From: Gordionus sp. m RMFG-2023
Lineage: Eukaryota; Nematomorpha; Gordioida; Chordodea; Parachordodidae
Assembly: GCF_954871325.1 (NCBI RefSeq)
Contig: NC_088775.1
Coordinates: 52,305,561-52,369,560, forward strand
Direction: 5' to 3'
Length of the DNA: 64,000 bases
The notes under the pieces were generated by a model that saw only the letters and a list, made by a program, of their open reading frames with translations, was not told where the DNA came from and searched no databases. Each line of letters opens with the position of its first letter. The first letter of the stretch is position 1. A program made the position numbers and the translations under genes. This document shows, piece after piece, positions 11,101-21,669 of this stretch.

Positions 11101-12645
11101 GGTTTCGTCGCCAATACCCATGGATTTTGTATTTTCTTTGGATTGTCGTGCAATAACGTCATCATCAATTACTTGTGGTAGTCTTGAAAGGCAATCGGGA
11201 ACAACATTGTATTTACCAGCTTTATATCTGATGTTAAAGTCGTAACCCCCCAAAATTATACTCCACTTCTGTAACCTTAATGACATGGTGCTATTATCTT
11301 TGAGCCCTTTGGTGAAAATATGGATTAGCGGCTTGTGATCCGTTACAATAGTGAACTTAGTCCCTATCAAGTATTCTTGAAATCTCTTGATAGCAAACAT
11401 AATGGCCAGAGCTTCACGCTCAATGTTGGTATAATTTATCTCGGACTTTGCTAACGTTCTCGAGGCAAAAGCTATTGGCTTTTCTTTGCCATCTTTTTCG
11501 GTGTGAAACAAAACAGCTCCTAAACCTCTTTTAGATGCATCAGTCGCAATTCCGATGGGTAATTCAGGATTAAAGTACGTCAAAGCTGGAGGAAGACTAA
11601 TCAATGTCTTTAGATCATCCAAACTTTTGGAGTGTTCCAAATTCCACTCCCATTTTTCTTTGTTGACAATCTTGTATAAAGGATCAGCTATTTCAGCGAA
11701 GTTGTTCAAAAATTTTCTGTAGTAACCGGCCACACCTAGAAACGTTGACAATTCCGCGGCTGATTTTGGTTCCGGCATTTTAACGATCGCCTCGATCTTG
11801 TCATGGTTAGCGTGGATCCCATTGGCGTCGATGTCGTGTCCTAAGAACCTTAGATTTTTTTTGAAAAATAAGCTTTTTGCAAAATTAGGCACTAAGCCAT
11901 GAAATAGTATTCTTTCAAAAACCTTCTTTATGCTGTTGAAATGAACTTCGTCACTACTTCCCGTTATTAGTAGATCATCAATATAAAATACGACATCTTT
12001 CATGTCACTGAAAATTTGATCCATAATTTGTTGAAAAATCGCAGATGAAGTCTTTAACCCAAAAGGAAGTCTGGTAAACCGGTAGTACCCCCTGTGTGTA
12101 GATATAGTTAATATGTCTCTGCAGGTTTCGTCGATGGGAATTTGTAGGAACGCATCCTTGAAATCTATCTTGGTGAACTTCTTCCCTTCCTTAAGCTTAG
12201 CCATAAGATCGTTTATTCTTGGAAGTGGGTATCTGAAGTCCTCAAGGGCTGGGTTGACAGTGTCTTTGATGTCGGCGCAAACCCTAACGCTCCCATTATC
12301 CTTGTAGACAGCAGTTATCGGACTTGCCCATCGGACATCTGTTACCGGCTCAATGACTCCATCTCCTATCCATCTCGTAAGTTCTCTAATGACAGCGTCT
12401 ATCTTTGAATAAGGTAACCGTCTAGGTGGTATGATTTTCGGTTTGGCGTCATTACGTAGATATATCTTGACATTCCCTTTGTTGATCGGTTTTTTAGTCA
12501 GTTTAGATTCGCAATCTTTTATTAATTTCTTTATTTCATCTTCATAGTTGGTATCAATGTTCGCTATAAATTTGTTCAAAATATAATTAAAGGCATTAAT
12601 CCACATACGTTCCAATAACGCATTTTTATTAGATTTAATGACCAC
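11095..12645 (-). CDS. pol: Ty3/gypsy pol: reverse transcriptase and RNase H
   Basis: A 516-codon open frame. N-terminal residues give KPKIIPPRRLPYSK and WIGDGVIEPVTDVRWASPI. The RT motifs follow: VRVCADIKD, FTKIDFKDAFLQIPI (catalytic Asp), FGLKTSSAIFQQIMD, the FYIDDLLI box with the paired Asp, then FLGHDIDANGI. The RNase H part has GIATDASKRGLGAVL (Asp), ALAIMFAIKRFQEYLIG (after NIEREAL, Glu), FTIVTDHKPL (Asp) and YNVVPDCLSRLP at the end. These are the standard Ty3/gypsy order and residues. The frame is intact, but flanking frame breaks in protease and integrase leave it without a full polyprotein. It gives the element's orientation (minus). Confidence 0.95.
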   Translation of the reverse strand: MVIKSNKNALLERMWINAFNYILNKFIANIDTNYEDEIKKLIKDCESKLTKKPINKGNVKIYLRNDAKPKIIPPRRLPYSKIDAVIRELTRWIGDGVIEPVTDVRWASPITAVYKDNGSVRVCADIKDTVNPALEDFRYPLPRINDLMAKLKEGKKFTKIDFKDAFLQIPIDETCRDILTISTHRGYYRFTRLPFGLKTSSAIFQQIMDQIFSDMKDVVFYIDDLLITGSSDEVHFNSIKKVFERILFHGLVPNFAKSLFFKKNLRFLGHDIDANGIHANHDKIEAIVKMPEPKSAAELSTFLGVAGYYRKFLNNFAEIADPLYKIVNKEKWEWNLEHSKSLDDLKTLISLPPALTYFNPELPIGIATDASKRGLGAVLFHTEKDGKEKPIAFASRTLAKSEINYTNIEREALAIMFAIKRFQEYLIGTKFTIVTDHKPLIHIFTKGLKDNSTMSLRLQKWSIILGGYDFNIRYKAGKYNVVPDCLSRLPQVIDDDVIARQSKENTKSMGIGDETF

Positions 12646-12975
12646 GGCTTGAAAGTGTTTGGTGATACCTTCGTTACTTTAACTTGAGTGACGCCAATAA
12701 TTTTAATTAAGTTTCCATCATAAGCTGTGAGTTGTAGAGTGGACTTTTTAAGATCTTTAATACCTATTTGTTTAGCCATATCATGAGGTATAATTGTGAA
12801 TTTAGATCCAGTATCGCGTGCATTGCAACGGTAATATCGTTTATTTTTAAGGAAGCCATGAATGCATTGTCATTGAGTTTATGCTCTGTTAAATTGTTGA
12901 TATTAAAATCACTATCATTATTATTTTGTGTAACATCATTTTTATTTTCCACAATCTCTTCAATATTCATATTGC
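12576..12975 (-). pseudogene. Ty3/gypsy aspartic protease, frameshifted
   Basis: Two overlapping minus-strand frames together give a retropepsin-like segment. One frame reads AFMASLKINDITVAMHA (the strand before the active site). The next frame, after a small indel near 12820, supplies DTGSKFTIIPHDMAKQIGI with the catalytic Asp-Thr-Gly and TLQLTAYDGNLIKIIGVTQV. The indel separates the two halves. It lies between gag and RT, as expected. Confidence 0.7.
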
Positions 12976-14135
12976 AATTGTTGCTATTACTTTGGCTCTG
13001 ATCATGATATTGTATTTGTTTTCTTAGATTATAGTTTTTCCATGTATTGTTTCCACCATCTCTATTATTGTTATGCCAGGCATTATTTCTATCATAATTG
13101 TTTGAATTGCTATTATCGTGCCACCTGAAGTTTCTTCCGTTATAGTTTGAATTGTTATTGTTTGCCAGGCATTGTTTCTATCATAATTGTTTGCATTATT
13201 GTTATTGTGCCACATGGAGTTTCTTCCGTAATAGTTTGAATTGTTGTTGTTTTGCCAAGTACCTCTACCATAATTGTTTGAATTGTTATTGTAATCTTGC
13301 CGAGTGTTGTTCCTACCGTAATTGTTTGAATTATAGTTAAAATATTGCCGAGCGTTGTTCCTACCAAAATTGTTTGAATTATAGTTAAAATTTTGCCGAG
13401 CGTTGTTCCTACCAAAATTGTTTGAATTGTAGTTGTTTGAAGATTGATTATTACTAAAATTTCTAGAGTGACCCTCGTTATTTTGGAAATTACTGTTTTG
13501 GTAGTTTCTGCTATTTATATCACTTGGCCTAAAATTATTAAGATTCCCCTTACTATTAAAAGTTTTAGAATCATTTTTTTATAAAATTTTCGTTTTTATC
13601 TATATAATTTGTATCGCTAATCTCCGGCTTAATATTGCTGCCATCTAACTCAACTCCTAATTTCATCATCTTATCTAAGCCTTCGTGCTTATGTTTATTT
13701 AACTTCCTTCTGATATTATCATTTTAGGAACAAGTTATTAATTTCTCAATCATTCTCGTATCGTTATCAAAATCACATTTTTTATGAAGTTTTGAAATCC
13801 TAAAATAAAAAGTATGGAAGGACTCATCGGCACCCTGTACCGCTAAGTTAAAGTTTTTTATATTAACATTCATGTCCTCACTTGGAATTATTAGTTTCAA
13901 TTTACCAAAAACAATATTAAAGTCTTTTAACTGTGCTTTAGAACATATCGACGTAACTTGGTCTACATTCTCAATTGGTAAGCTACATAGTAGTGTCCTA
14001 ACTTTAGATGAGTCTGACTCGATATGTCCCTCAAAATATGTTTCAATTAAGTTAAGATAAGTCTCAGATAATTTTCCTGATAACTTGGGAAATTTAGGAA
14101 CATATTGAGTGTGTAAGAGTTAATTTTTCGTCCAT
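12976..14135 (-). pseudogene. gag: Ty3/gypsy gag with Asn-rich repeat tail
   Basis: A start codon at 14135 opens MDEKLTLTHS and a frame change soon follows. The main gag body then reads FPKLSGKLSETYLNLIETYF, VRTLLCSLPIENVDQVT, LIIPSEDMNVNIKNF and FHTFYFRISKLHKKCDFD, typical of a helical capsid-like region (14090-13640). From about 13560 to 13020 the sequence turns into Asn/Tyr/Arg-rich peptide repeats of about 14-16 residues (pattern NSNNYGRN..W/QN), coded by a minisatellite. I see no CCHC zinc knuckle; the basic repeats may take its nucleic-acid-binding role (inference). Several frame changes make this copy defective. Confidence 0.6.
13040..13440. repeat. Coding minisatellite within gag
   Basis: Imperfect units of 42-60 bp carry the words ataattgtttgaattgttat / tgttcctaccataattg. 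On the minus strand they encode N..YGRN peptides. Read in other frames they yield spurious open frames on both strands. Confidence 0.8.
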
Positions 14136-14672
14136 GATAAAATTTTATTTAAATAAAGTAAACTTTCAATTTTTAAAATCGTAAAAGCAAAACATTGTAG
14201 TCCATTAAAATCAAATTTAAGTTGTCTAAAAAATTTTAATTTTAATCAAGAGAATGTGGTCCACTAAGTTTCAATAGTTTATCTATAAAAATTCTAATTC
14301 AAATTCGTAAAGAGGATTTAGTCCACTAAGTTTTAATATAATTTGTCTGTGAAAAATTTAATTCTAATTCGTAAAGAGGATTTAGTCCACTAAGTTTTAA
14401 TTTGAATTATCTATAAATATCTAAACTTGATTCGTCACAAAGAATTTCATATTACTTTAATATCGTTAGAAAATTTTATTAATAACCTATAAACTGTGAT
14501 CTGCTAAGCGCGTAAAAAAAATTTTTTACTTTTTTTTTTTATAATTGCGAGAAAAATTACAAAATAACGTAATATAGGGACAATAGCTAATAAAAAAAAT
14601 TTTCTATGTCCAATAAATGTAGTACATCAAATATGTAAAGCGTAAAGATATTTAAGTTTTAATATTTAAATT
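14136..14672. repeat. Gypsy leader region with short tandem repeats
   Basis: About four imperfect units of ttcgtaaagaggatttagtc / cactaagttttaat (14175-14410), AT-rich and non-coding. This is where the 5' LTR and primer-binding site should be. Neither a copy of the 9496-9682 repeat nor a clear tRNA-complementary site was recognised. Confidence 0.6.
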
Positions 14673-14945
14673 TTAATATTCCGTAATTGCACAAGATATA
14701 AAAATGAAATTATTTTCATCAAAAACATAGGGCTTCCCATTTAGAGACATATAGGTATCAATCATTTTTCGTAAGGTCTTAAAATAAAAGACAATTTCAT
14801 TCATTCTATTATTTCGGACATAAGAGAATTCATTACATCCTCCCATTTCCTTCAACATTTTATCGATAATTATGCACTGAGGTATATACAAAACATCATA
14901 ACGTAGAAATGCAAAGATTCCGATGAAAAAACTATTTTTTATCAT
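14673..14945 (-). CDS. Hypothetical 90-residue open frame
   Basis: Opens with MIKNSFFIGIFAFLRY, a hydrophobic start, and has a more polar end with RKMIDTYMSLNGKPYVF. I do not recognise it. It has no introns or neighbours that give context and could be a chance frame or part of a degraded element between the gypsy and hAT sequences. Confidence 0.15.
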   Translation of the reverse strand: MIKNSFFIGIFAFLRYDVLYIPQCIIIDKMLKEMGGCNEFSYVRNNRMNEIVFYFKTLRKMIDTYMSLNGKPYVFDENNFIFISCAITEY

Positions 14946-15076
14946 ATTACTCTTTTTATTTATTTATATATATATATATTTTATTTTATTTTCTCTTTTT
15001 TTTTTTTTACCTTTTATAATTTTGTAAATTTGGATAAAATTTTGACTATCGAAAAGAAAAGTCAAAAAAATTTTAT

Positions 15077-15427
15077 ATGTCCTTTTATCATCTGGCTGAC
15101 AATGCGTATTCTGATGCTAGCGCCGAAGTTGACGAGCTAAAAAAATACCTAGATCCGAAATTATGTATTGATGACGATAATATTTTAAAATGGTGGAAAA
15201 CAAACCATTATGAGTTTCCAAATTTAAGTATTTTAGCTCTTAAATTCCTGGCTATCCCTGCTTCGTCGGCTAGCAGTGAAAGGGCGTTTTCAGCTGCTGG
15301 TAGGGCCTTTGAGGAGAGAAGGACTCGTTTAAAGCCAGATAAACTGGACGCCTCTTTATTTATATATCATAATTATTCACTTTGTGATAATTTTGATAAT
15401 GATATTGATGAGGTCAATATAATATAA
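15077..15427 (+). pseudogene. hAT transposase, C-terminal dimerisation domain
   Basis: The frame has DASAEVDELKKYLDPK, ILKWWKTNHYEFPNLSILAL, FLAIPASSASSERAFSAAG, RRTRLKPDKLDASLFIYHNY and an acidic end. This is the hAT C-terminal dimerisation signature (W..n...fP.Ls.lA..yL.ipasSa.sERaFS..G....rRt.L....l). The sequence is uninterrupted over 116 codons and reads as well preserved, but the catalytic core and the BED finger that should precede it are absent, so it is a 5'-deleted fragment. Among the hAT sequences here it is the closest to typical animal hATs. Confidence 0.85.
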
Positions 15428-15700
15428 TATGTTCATTATATTTTTTATATATTTATTAACTTTTATATCATATCTATATTCGCATAAATGATGCTTTGTA
15501 TTATATAATCGTTATAATTTTTAAATTCGCTTGTATATTAATCGTTTTATAATATTTTTTACAAATTTAATAAAATGCAACTTAATATATCTTGAATGAT
15601 TATGGCCTTCAAATAAACTTTTATTTAAGGTGGCTGAACTGAATAAATACACATAAAGTTTTTTTTGGTTATTATAATATTAAAACTTAAATTGCAAAAT
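15428..15700. other. AT-rich spacer between two hAT fragments
   Basis: No gene or repeat recognised. Confidence 0.3.
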
Positions 15701-16545
15701 TTTATTCGGGTCGGGCTCGGGTTGGACTAAAAAATGTGTGCTCAGGCTCGGGTCGGGCTCGGACAAAAAAATTTTTAAATTCGGCCTCGGGTCGGGCTCG
15801 GGTTGCGAAAAAATTACTTTGCAGTTCTCTAGATATAAGTGACAATGAGAATCTTTTACCATTTCATAATTTACGTAAGTATTTTACTTTATGTAAAACG
15901 GATGGAGTAACCATACAATGATCTATGCAAAATGCTCTTTATGCAAAAACAAAATATCTTCTTCAAAGATTTACAGTTCAAACCTAAAGAGGCATTTAGA
16001 AGTAATTAATTCTTTTAAAAATACAATTTTTATTATTTGTGAAGATCATAACCATATGCATATAATAAAAATTATAAATTTCCTTCACTATATGATGATA
16101 GTAAAATATTGGCATCAATAATTCACCCAAAATTTAAGCTTAATTGGCCTTTTATTAATCTGCCACAAATTGTTGCTAAAATACAGGGTCAACCATATGC
16201 AGATCCTTCAAATGAATGCATGGATCGATATCTTTTATGGGAAAAACTCGTCACCAAAATGCTCTTTCCATTAATAATTTTTTTTATTCTAATGATGATT
16301 TAGTGAATATTTTTAATAATTATGTTAATTTAAAAAAAACATTTATTGAATATAACACACCTTTACCATCAAGAGCTCCTGTAGAGCGCTTGTTTTGTAA
16401 AGCTAAACATGTACTTAATAAAAAACGTGGTTGTTTAAATGATGATAATTTAGAGAAAATTTTATTATTAAAGGCTAATTTAATTATAAATAAATATATT
16501 CTAATTGTTATACTTAAATTATATTATTCAATTACTATAAATTAA
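15700..16545 (+). pseudogene. hAT element relic: GC-clump end, BED finger, dimerisation domain
   Basis: 15709-15806 has three copies of tcgggtcgggctcggg, a subterminal repeat of hAT-like elements here. Then on the plus strand come a BED-like segment (LRKYFTLCKTDGVTI, KCSLCKN, SSNLKRHLE, in shifting frames, 15870-15990), a middle piece (ILASIIHPKFK..: 16105-16260) and a C-terminal part with YNTPLPSRAPVERLFCKAKH and KKRGCLNDDNLEKILLLKAN, which is the hAT dimerisation pattern. The catalytic core is deleted. Multiple frame changes make it a dead, internally deleted hAT. Confidence 0.65.
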
Positions 16546-16764
16546 TTAAAGATTTTATCTGAACATTGTATATATAATCCATATATATATTATAATAATA
16601 TGTTATTACAAGGTAAGTTATAATAGTAAAAAAAATATAATATTAGTAAATCACAATTATATAAAGTTATTAATTCTTGCTATTTTTTATTGATTGAGAT
16701 TCAAGTACCCTTTTAGCGTTAACATTATAATAGGCAGCAAATTGGCCAAAGTCTATCCTATGCA
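16546..16764. other. AT-rich spacer
   Basis: Nothing recognised. Confidence 0.3.
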
Positions 16765-18270
16765 TAGTGTTCAATTAGGGGGTTTCGGATATTGAAAAAA
16801 TAAGGCTGAGATAATTGTATATTACTATGTTTATGGCTAATCTTTGGCGTACGTATAATCCCTCGTTGGGATCCTCGGCCCTAGCAGTAATCCGTTTTCC
16901 CAGCTCTTTAAAGAAGGCCAGGTCATGAGAGCTGAACGACGTTAGAGTCATGGCGATCAATGGTAGGAATGTATAATTGGCGGGAAGAGATGGCGAATAT
17001 TTAGCTAGTTTATTCGCCTCGGCATCTAGTATGACATCTCTATTTATATTGGAAGGGGCAAGAGGATCTATGCATGAGAAATCCCAGGTTAGGAATTCCC
17101 CCCTCTTTCAAGGGATCATACTCCAACCATAGGGCCGCTTACTATCGGAATTGTAAAGGCCAGTAGGTTCGAGGGTTGATGGGATGCCGGCGGATTTTAA
17201 GACCCTGGCAATGGTATCATTGCATTTTGAATGCCTAATGAATCTACCTCTACAGCTCTTGCAGTGTAGAGAGTGACGGCCTTTGGAGTTGACCGACGTT
17301 TAACAAAGGATACAGTGATAAGGCATTACCATATCGCGATTAAGTCTAAAACCTATGGCGTGACGTAGTTCATCATTGCTTAGGAGCTGGTCAAGGCTTC
17401 GCGATGGGAAAGCCTCAAGAAATTCGTATCCACTACCTGTGGAAATAGAAAAGAGTAGAGAATGGTCCTCTAGTTGGCTCCGATTTAAGGATAGCAACGG
17501 CCAAATAGAGGTTTATCCCAATCCTTCTGTAGTGCCGACGATGGAGGATCGACTAATGAGAGGGACTTTCATAGATCAATTGCCTGTAGGAGAAGGGGTC
17601 AGGATGTTTGGTGAGTGTTTGTATGATGGACTCGGAGGACAGGCGAGAGGATATGAACGAACTAACGGAAAGTAGGGAAGGTGATCTTATGCCAATGCCG
17701 CCGGATTTGATTGGTAAGGTAGCCTGTAACCATAATAATTCCCCAAATTTAAGATTGAGTATATCTTCTGTAAGGCGTTTAATCTCCAGTTCGTGTGCAG
17801 CGAGGTTGACGTCATATTGAAAGATATAAAATTGTTGGAATTAGAAGGTAGTTTTTTAATAAGAAGAAAGGTTGTTAAGCTGGGAGGCGAGATACTGTAT
17901 CGCGCATAAAGGATGTCTCTTGTGAAATATCGGCAAAGAACTTGATAAATGACTCGTCTTTACCTACTGGAGATCCGAGATGTGATAAAGTGTTCAATGG
18001 TGTATGATTGAACATATATTGCGGTTAAGGTCAATGATCCCAAGAGGACAATATTCGCTTTTGTCTTAATTAACTCGGAGTCCCAAACTTTTCTCGCTGG
18101 ATTTTATTATTTGGATTGCCTACATAACTTTAGTCGGTGGGCCGCCTAGTATACCATCGTCGATATACCAGTTATGAAGACGCTTGCATTGGTCATTAAT
18201 GTCTCGTATTAGACTATTAATGCCCCAGAACAAAAGGAACCTAGAGGGTCACCTTGTTGTATCCCATCGC
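16765..18270 (-). pseudogene. Non-LTR retrotransposon ORF2: RT remnant plus C-terminal tail
   Basis: On the minus strand, about 18170-18050 gives WYIDDGILGGPPTKVM and KSLGLRVN, the catalytic YxDD box and following segment of a reverse transcriptase (with stops). Further on, 17497-16775 gives AFPSRSLDQLLSNDELRHA, IGFRLNRDM, a C..C...H..HCKSCRGRFIRH cluster, LKSAGIPSTLEPTGL, WDFSCIDPLAPSNINRDV and ELGKRITARAEDPNEGLYVR followed by QRLAIN. The order matches the copy at 4046-4745 but keeps more of the 5' side. It is broken by stops and frameshifts. On the 5' side (higher coordinates) it runs into an 18-bp minisatellite. Confidence 0.75.
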
Positions 18271-18429
18271 TTATTTATTTTTTATATTAGTTAATTTTGC
18301 ATCGATCAGAAATTTAAATAAGATCTTGGATTTCGATCCTCTTTTTTTTCAAAAGATCGTGAGGATTCGATCTTTTTAAAAGGATCGATTAACAAGCCTG
18401 ATGATCTGTTAAAAAATAGTCCATTATTT

Positions 18430-18715
18430 TATTTTATTTTATATTTTATTTTATTTTATATTTAATTGTTATTTTATATTTAATTGTTATTTTATATTTA
18501 ATTGTTATTTTATATTTAATTGTTATTTTATATTTAATTGTTATTTTATATTTAATTGTTATTTTATATTTAATTGTTATTTTATATTTAATTGTTATTT
18601 TATATTTAATTGTTATTTTATATTTAATTGTTATTTTATATTTAATTGTTATTTTATATTTAATTGTTATTTTATATTTATTTGTTATTTTATATTTATT
18701 TGTTATTTTATATTT
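18430..18715. repeat. 18-bp minisatellite
   Basis: About 14 nearly perfect units of ttttatatttaattgtta; the last two or three vary (tttatttgtta). Preceded by a shorter ttttattttatatttta stretch. Confidence 0.95.
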
Positions 18716-20835
18716 TTATTGCTACATACAATTTTATTAATGCATTAATTTTATTTTCTAAATTATTAATATTTACATTCATTACAATAATATAATCATA
18801 TCATCTAAAATAAGTTTAAGATCCATACAAATCAGACATTGACACACTTTTTAGGGTTTTATATAAATTACGTGATACGTGATATATAGCACTTCTGCCC
18901 TCTAGCGTTGAAGGTTCAACAGAGCTACGCTAGGTTTTCCTCATTTCCATCTAATTGGAATAGTTTAATTTGGGTAAGTAAAAATATGAGGAGCCCCACG
19001 TTTGTTGGCAAGCCGCACGTACTTGTAGGCACAACATTCCGAAAGATATTGCTTAAATCTCTATAGGCTTATTAAAAAGGAGTGGAGCAAAAAAAGAGCA
19101 TATACCCGAGAACTACAGTATAATTTAATTACTTTAAAGGTGGGTGATGGCTGAATTTAAGTTTAATTTCTTTAGTGTAAGTTATGATTACTATCAATAT
19201 TGAGATATAATGTTCATAAAATCTGTAAATAAATATGATTAAAATAAAAAAATATTTGCCTGATTCAATCCATACAATACAGTTCTATCACTTTAAATTT
19301 TCCGCCGGATGAAACCGCACATCATCAACATATAATATAAAATTTTAAATTTTAAAAAAATCAAAATAAATACATTTAAATTTTATAAAAACTTAAAAAT
19401 ATAAGAATTTTATTTACTTATTTCATATGGAACTAAAATGATGTGTCAAAATCAGATTTGTATTCAATAATGCTTAAAAGGGCATTAGAAGTAAGTCTAG
19501 GACTTAGGTAAGTATTATGTCATAGATCATGCTATATGGGGTTATGAGTGTGAATTTTATAACTCATGGCTTAGAAATTGTTTTATTTTAAAGAAATTTT
19601 TTAAAAATTATAAAAAAATTGAATTCGATTTTTATAATAATATAATATAGTATTTAATTAACCGGGTCATATATTGGAAACGTTTCTGTAAAAATCCTGC
19701 AACAACTGCTCTGATGACTAGCACCAAAAGTTTCCTAGCCTGGCCCGTTAAATATTTTATTGGGCCTGACCCAAATTTTTTTTACAAAATTGCTGAAAGC
19801 TAGGCCCAAAATTTAAAAAAAATTTGTTTAATGCCTGGCCCAACCTAAAATTTTCTAAAAAATATTGCAACAACAGCTATTTTCTAAAAGTTTTGTCAAG
19901 GCCTGCTCCAAAAGTTAAAAATGTCAGACCCGATTTTAGTTAATTAATTATATTATTTATAAATTTAGTATTTTAGTAAAATAGCTTTTAAAATAGAAAT
20001 AAATGCACATATTGTAAAATGTTTTCATATAGTATAAATCAGAATATTAGCTCTAAATATTAACTGGCATATAAATTTTAGGAAATGGTCACCCCAGTTT
20101 ACAATTTTATATAAAATAGGGGATAAAATTATATGAAATTATATAAAAATATAGAATAAAATTATTATCATTCCAAACTTCATTCATCATATCATATAAT
20201 TAATAATAGTTTATTTATATCCATCGTTTTTATTTTTTTATTTAACATTTATTTTATAAGAAAATAAATATAACCATAAAATATATAAATTTATTTTTAA
20301 CTTTTTAGATATATTTTAATAAAAAAAATATGGTGGAGGGGGTAGAAGTGGAATTTTTAAAATAATCTGTTTAAATTGAATATAATCTTATACTAACTCT
20401 TTTTTTTTCATTATAAAGAAATCCAATATAATTAGAAAATGTTTATATATAAATATTATGAACGTCTGTTCCAAATTTTTTATCCATCTGTCTGGCCCGT
20501 CCCATATATTTTTATCTAATTGGCTTGTAATGCTTATTTGATAAAATTACATCTAATATTTTCCTAAATTGTCTATATCTTCAATTCATAATTACAGATA
20601 ATAATTATCTTTTTTAATTGATATGAGTCACTGTACATCATGCAACAATACAAGCTTAACTTCTAATTAAAAAATTTCTTTTCATAGGTTAATTCTTTTA
20701 ATTCATATTATTTTATAAAATTCGTTCCTTATTTTAAGATATTAATATTATTTTTTTTAGATTCCCTATCAAGAATAAAATTTTATTATCAAAATGGATA
20801 AAGGCAATATATAAGAAAAATTTAATTCCTACAAA
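18716..20835. other. Gene-poor AT-rich region with two GC patches
   Basis: No gene recognised. 18860-19030 is less AT-rich than its surroundings and has a 7-bp perfect hairpin (ctagcgt 18902-18908 with acgctag 18927-18933). 19735-19935 has repeated ggcccga / gcctggccc / taggccc words, like the subterminal repeats of hAT-type elements in this window, and is probably an old element end. Confidence 0.4.
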
Positions 20836-20945
20836 ATTTACAAAGCTTTTTGGAGCCCATTTCAGGGCAGAATGTTCCATACCCTCAGTTACAGGCTATG
20901 CTATTCTAAAGGAAGGATCTGGCATCCATTTTTAATTCCAGACCT
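20836..20945 (+). pseudogene. Possible THAP-domain remnant
   Basis: Plus-strand frames give FGAHFRAECSIPS and YAILKEGSGI, which resemble the end of a THAP zinc finger (CseHF...., then Lk.gAvPtIF). P/THAP transposases start with this domain, and a P/THAP core follows at 21670. The segment is short and partly out of frame. Confidence 0.35.
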
Positions 20946-21669
20946 CTTCAGGATGTATAAATTATATATATTTATTTTAAATATTATATTTTTTTATGAT
21001 AACAAATATTCCATTGAATACAAATAATACTCTTATAAGTTTTAACTCTATAGAAAAAAATGATCATACTTATGCTGCTAAATTCCTCCTTATAAAATAT
21101 TGTTACTATATAAAAGATCAATAAAAATTTTATTTTTAATATTAGAGAAAAAATTAGAAATCCCTATTATTTCTCTAAATGTGGAAAGGGTTGGAAGAGC
21201 CTGTTAGAGATAATAACCCGGTGAGCCCTATTTATTAAATTTATTTTGACTCTATGGATAGCAATATATATATTTATTATACAAAAAATATTTTATTTAA
21301 GAATACATCTGTCAGCTATCATAATACTCTTCAAAGATGAATCGGTTAGAAATGTAAACCATATAAGTCTTTATTAAAATATTGATGTAACTTATTTAAT
21401 TTTATTTGAAAATTAAAATGAGTTATAACTAAATATTAATGAGCTACTATCCTGAATGAATACCTTTTCAAAAAATATTAATAGGATAAACTAAGTCAAA
21501 AACTTCTTCATATAGACATTGACTCTACCAAATTATTAACTGTAAATAACAGTGGAGATGCAATAACATATAATAATAACCCTACATTTCCCAAATATCG
21601 AGATGATCATATATATACCGCAAATATATCATCCTTGACAAGGAAAGTAAGATATCAACAGATATATAT

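Noticed and set aside
12113-13340. Plus-strand frames opposite gypsy gag/pol
   Set aside because: Antisense shadows of the minus-strand pol frame and of the Asn-rich gag repeats.
15680-15921. Open frames rich in Pro-Glu-Pro-Asp / Gly-Arg-Ala-Arg
   Set aside because: They translate the tcgggtcgggctcggg subterminal repeat of a hAT-like element; not proteins.
17376-17820. Two plus-strand frames of 99 and 70 codons
   Set aside because: Antisense to the non-LTR tail, whose conserved motifs (GFRLNRD, SAGIPSTLEPTGL) are on the minus strand.
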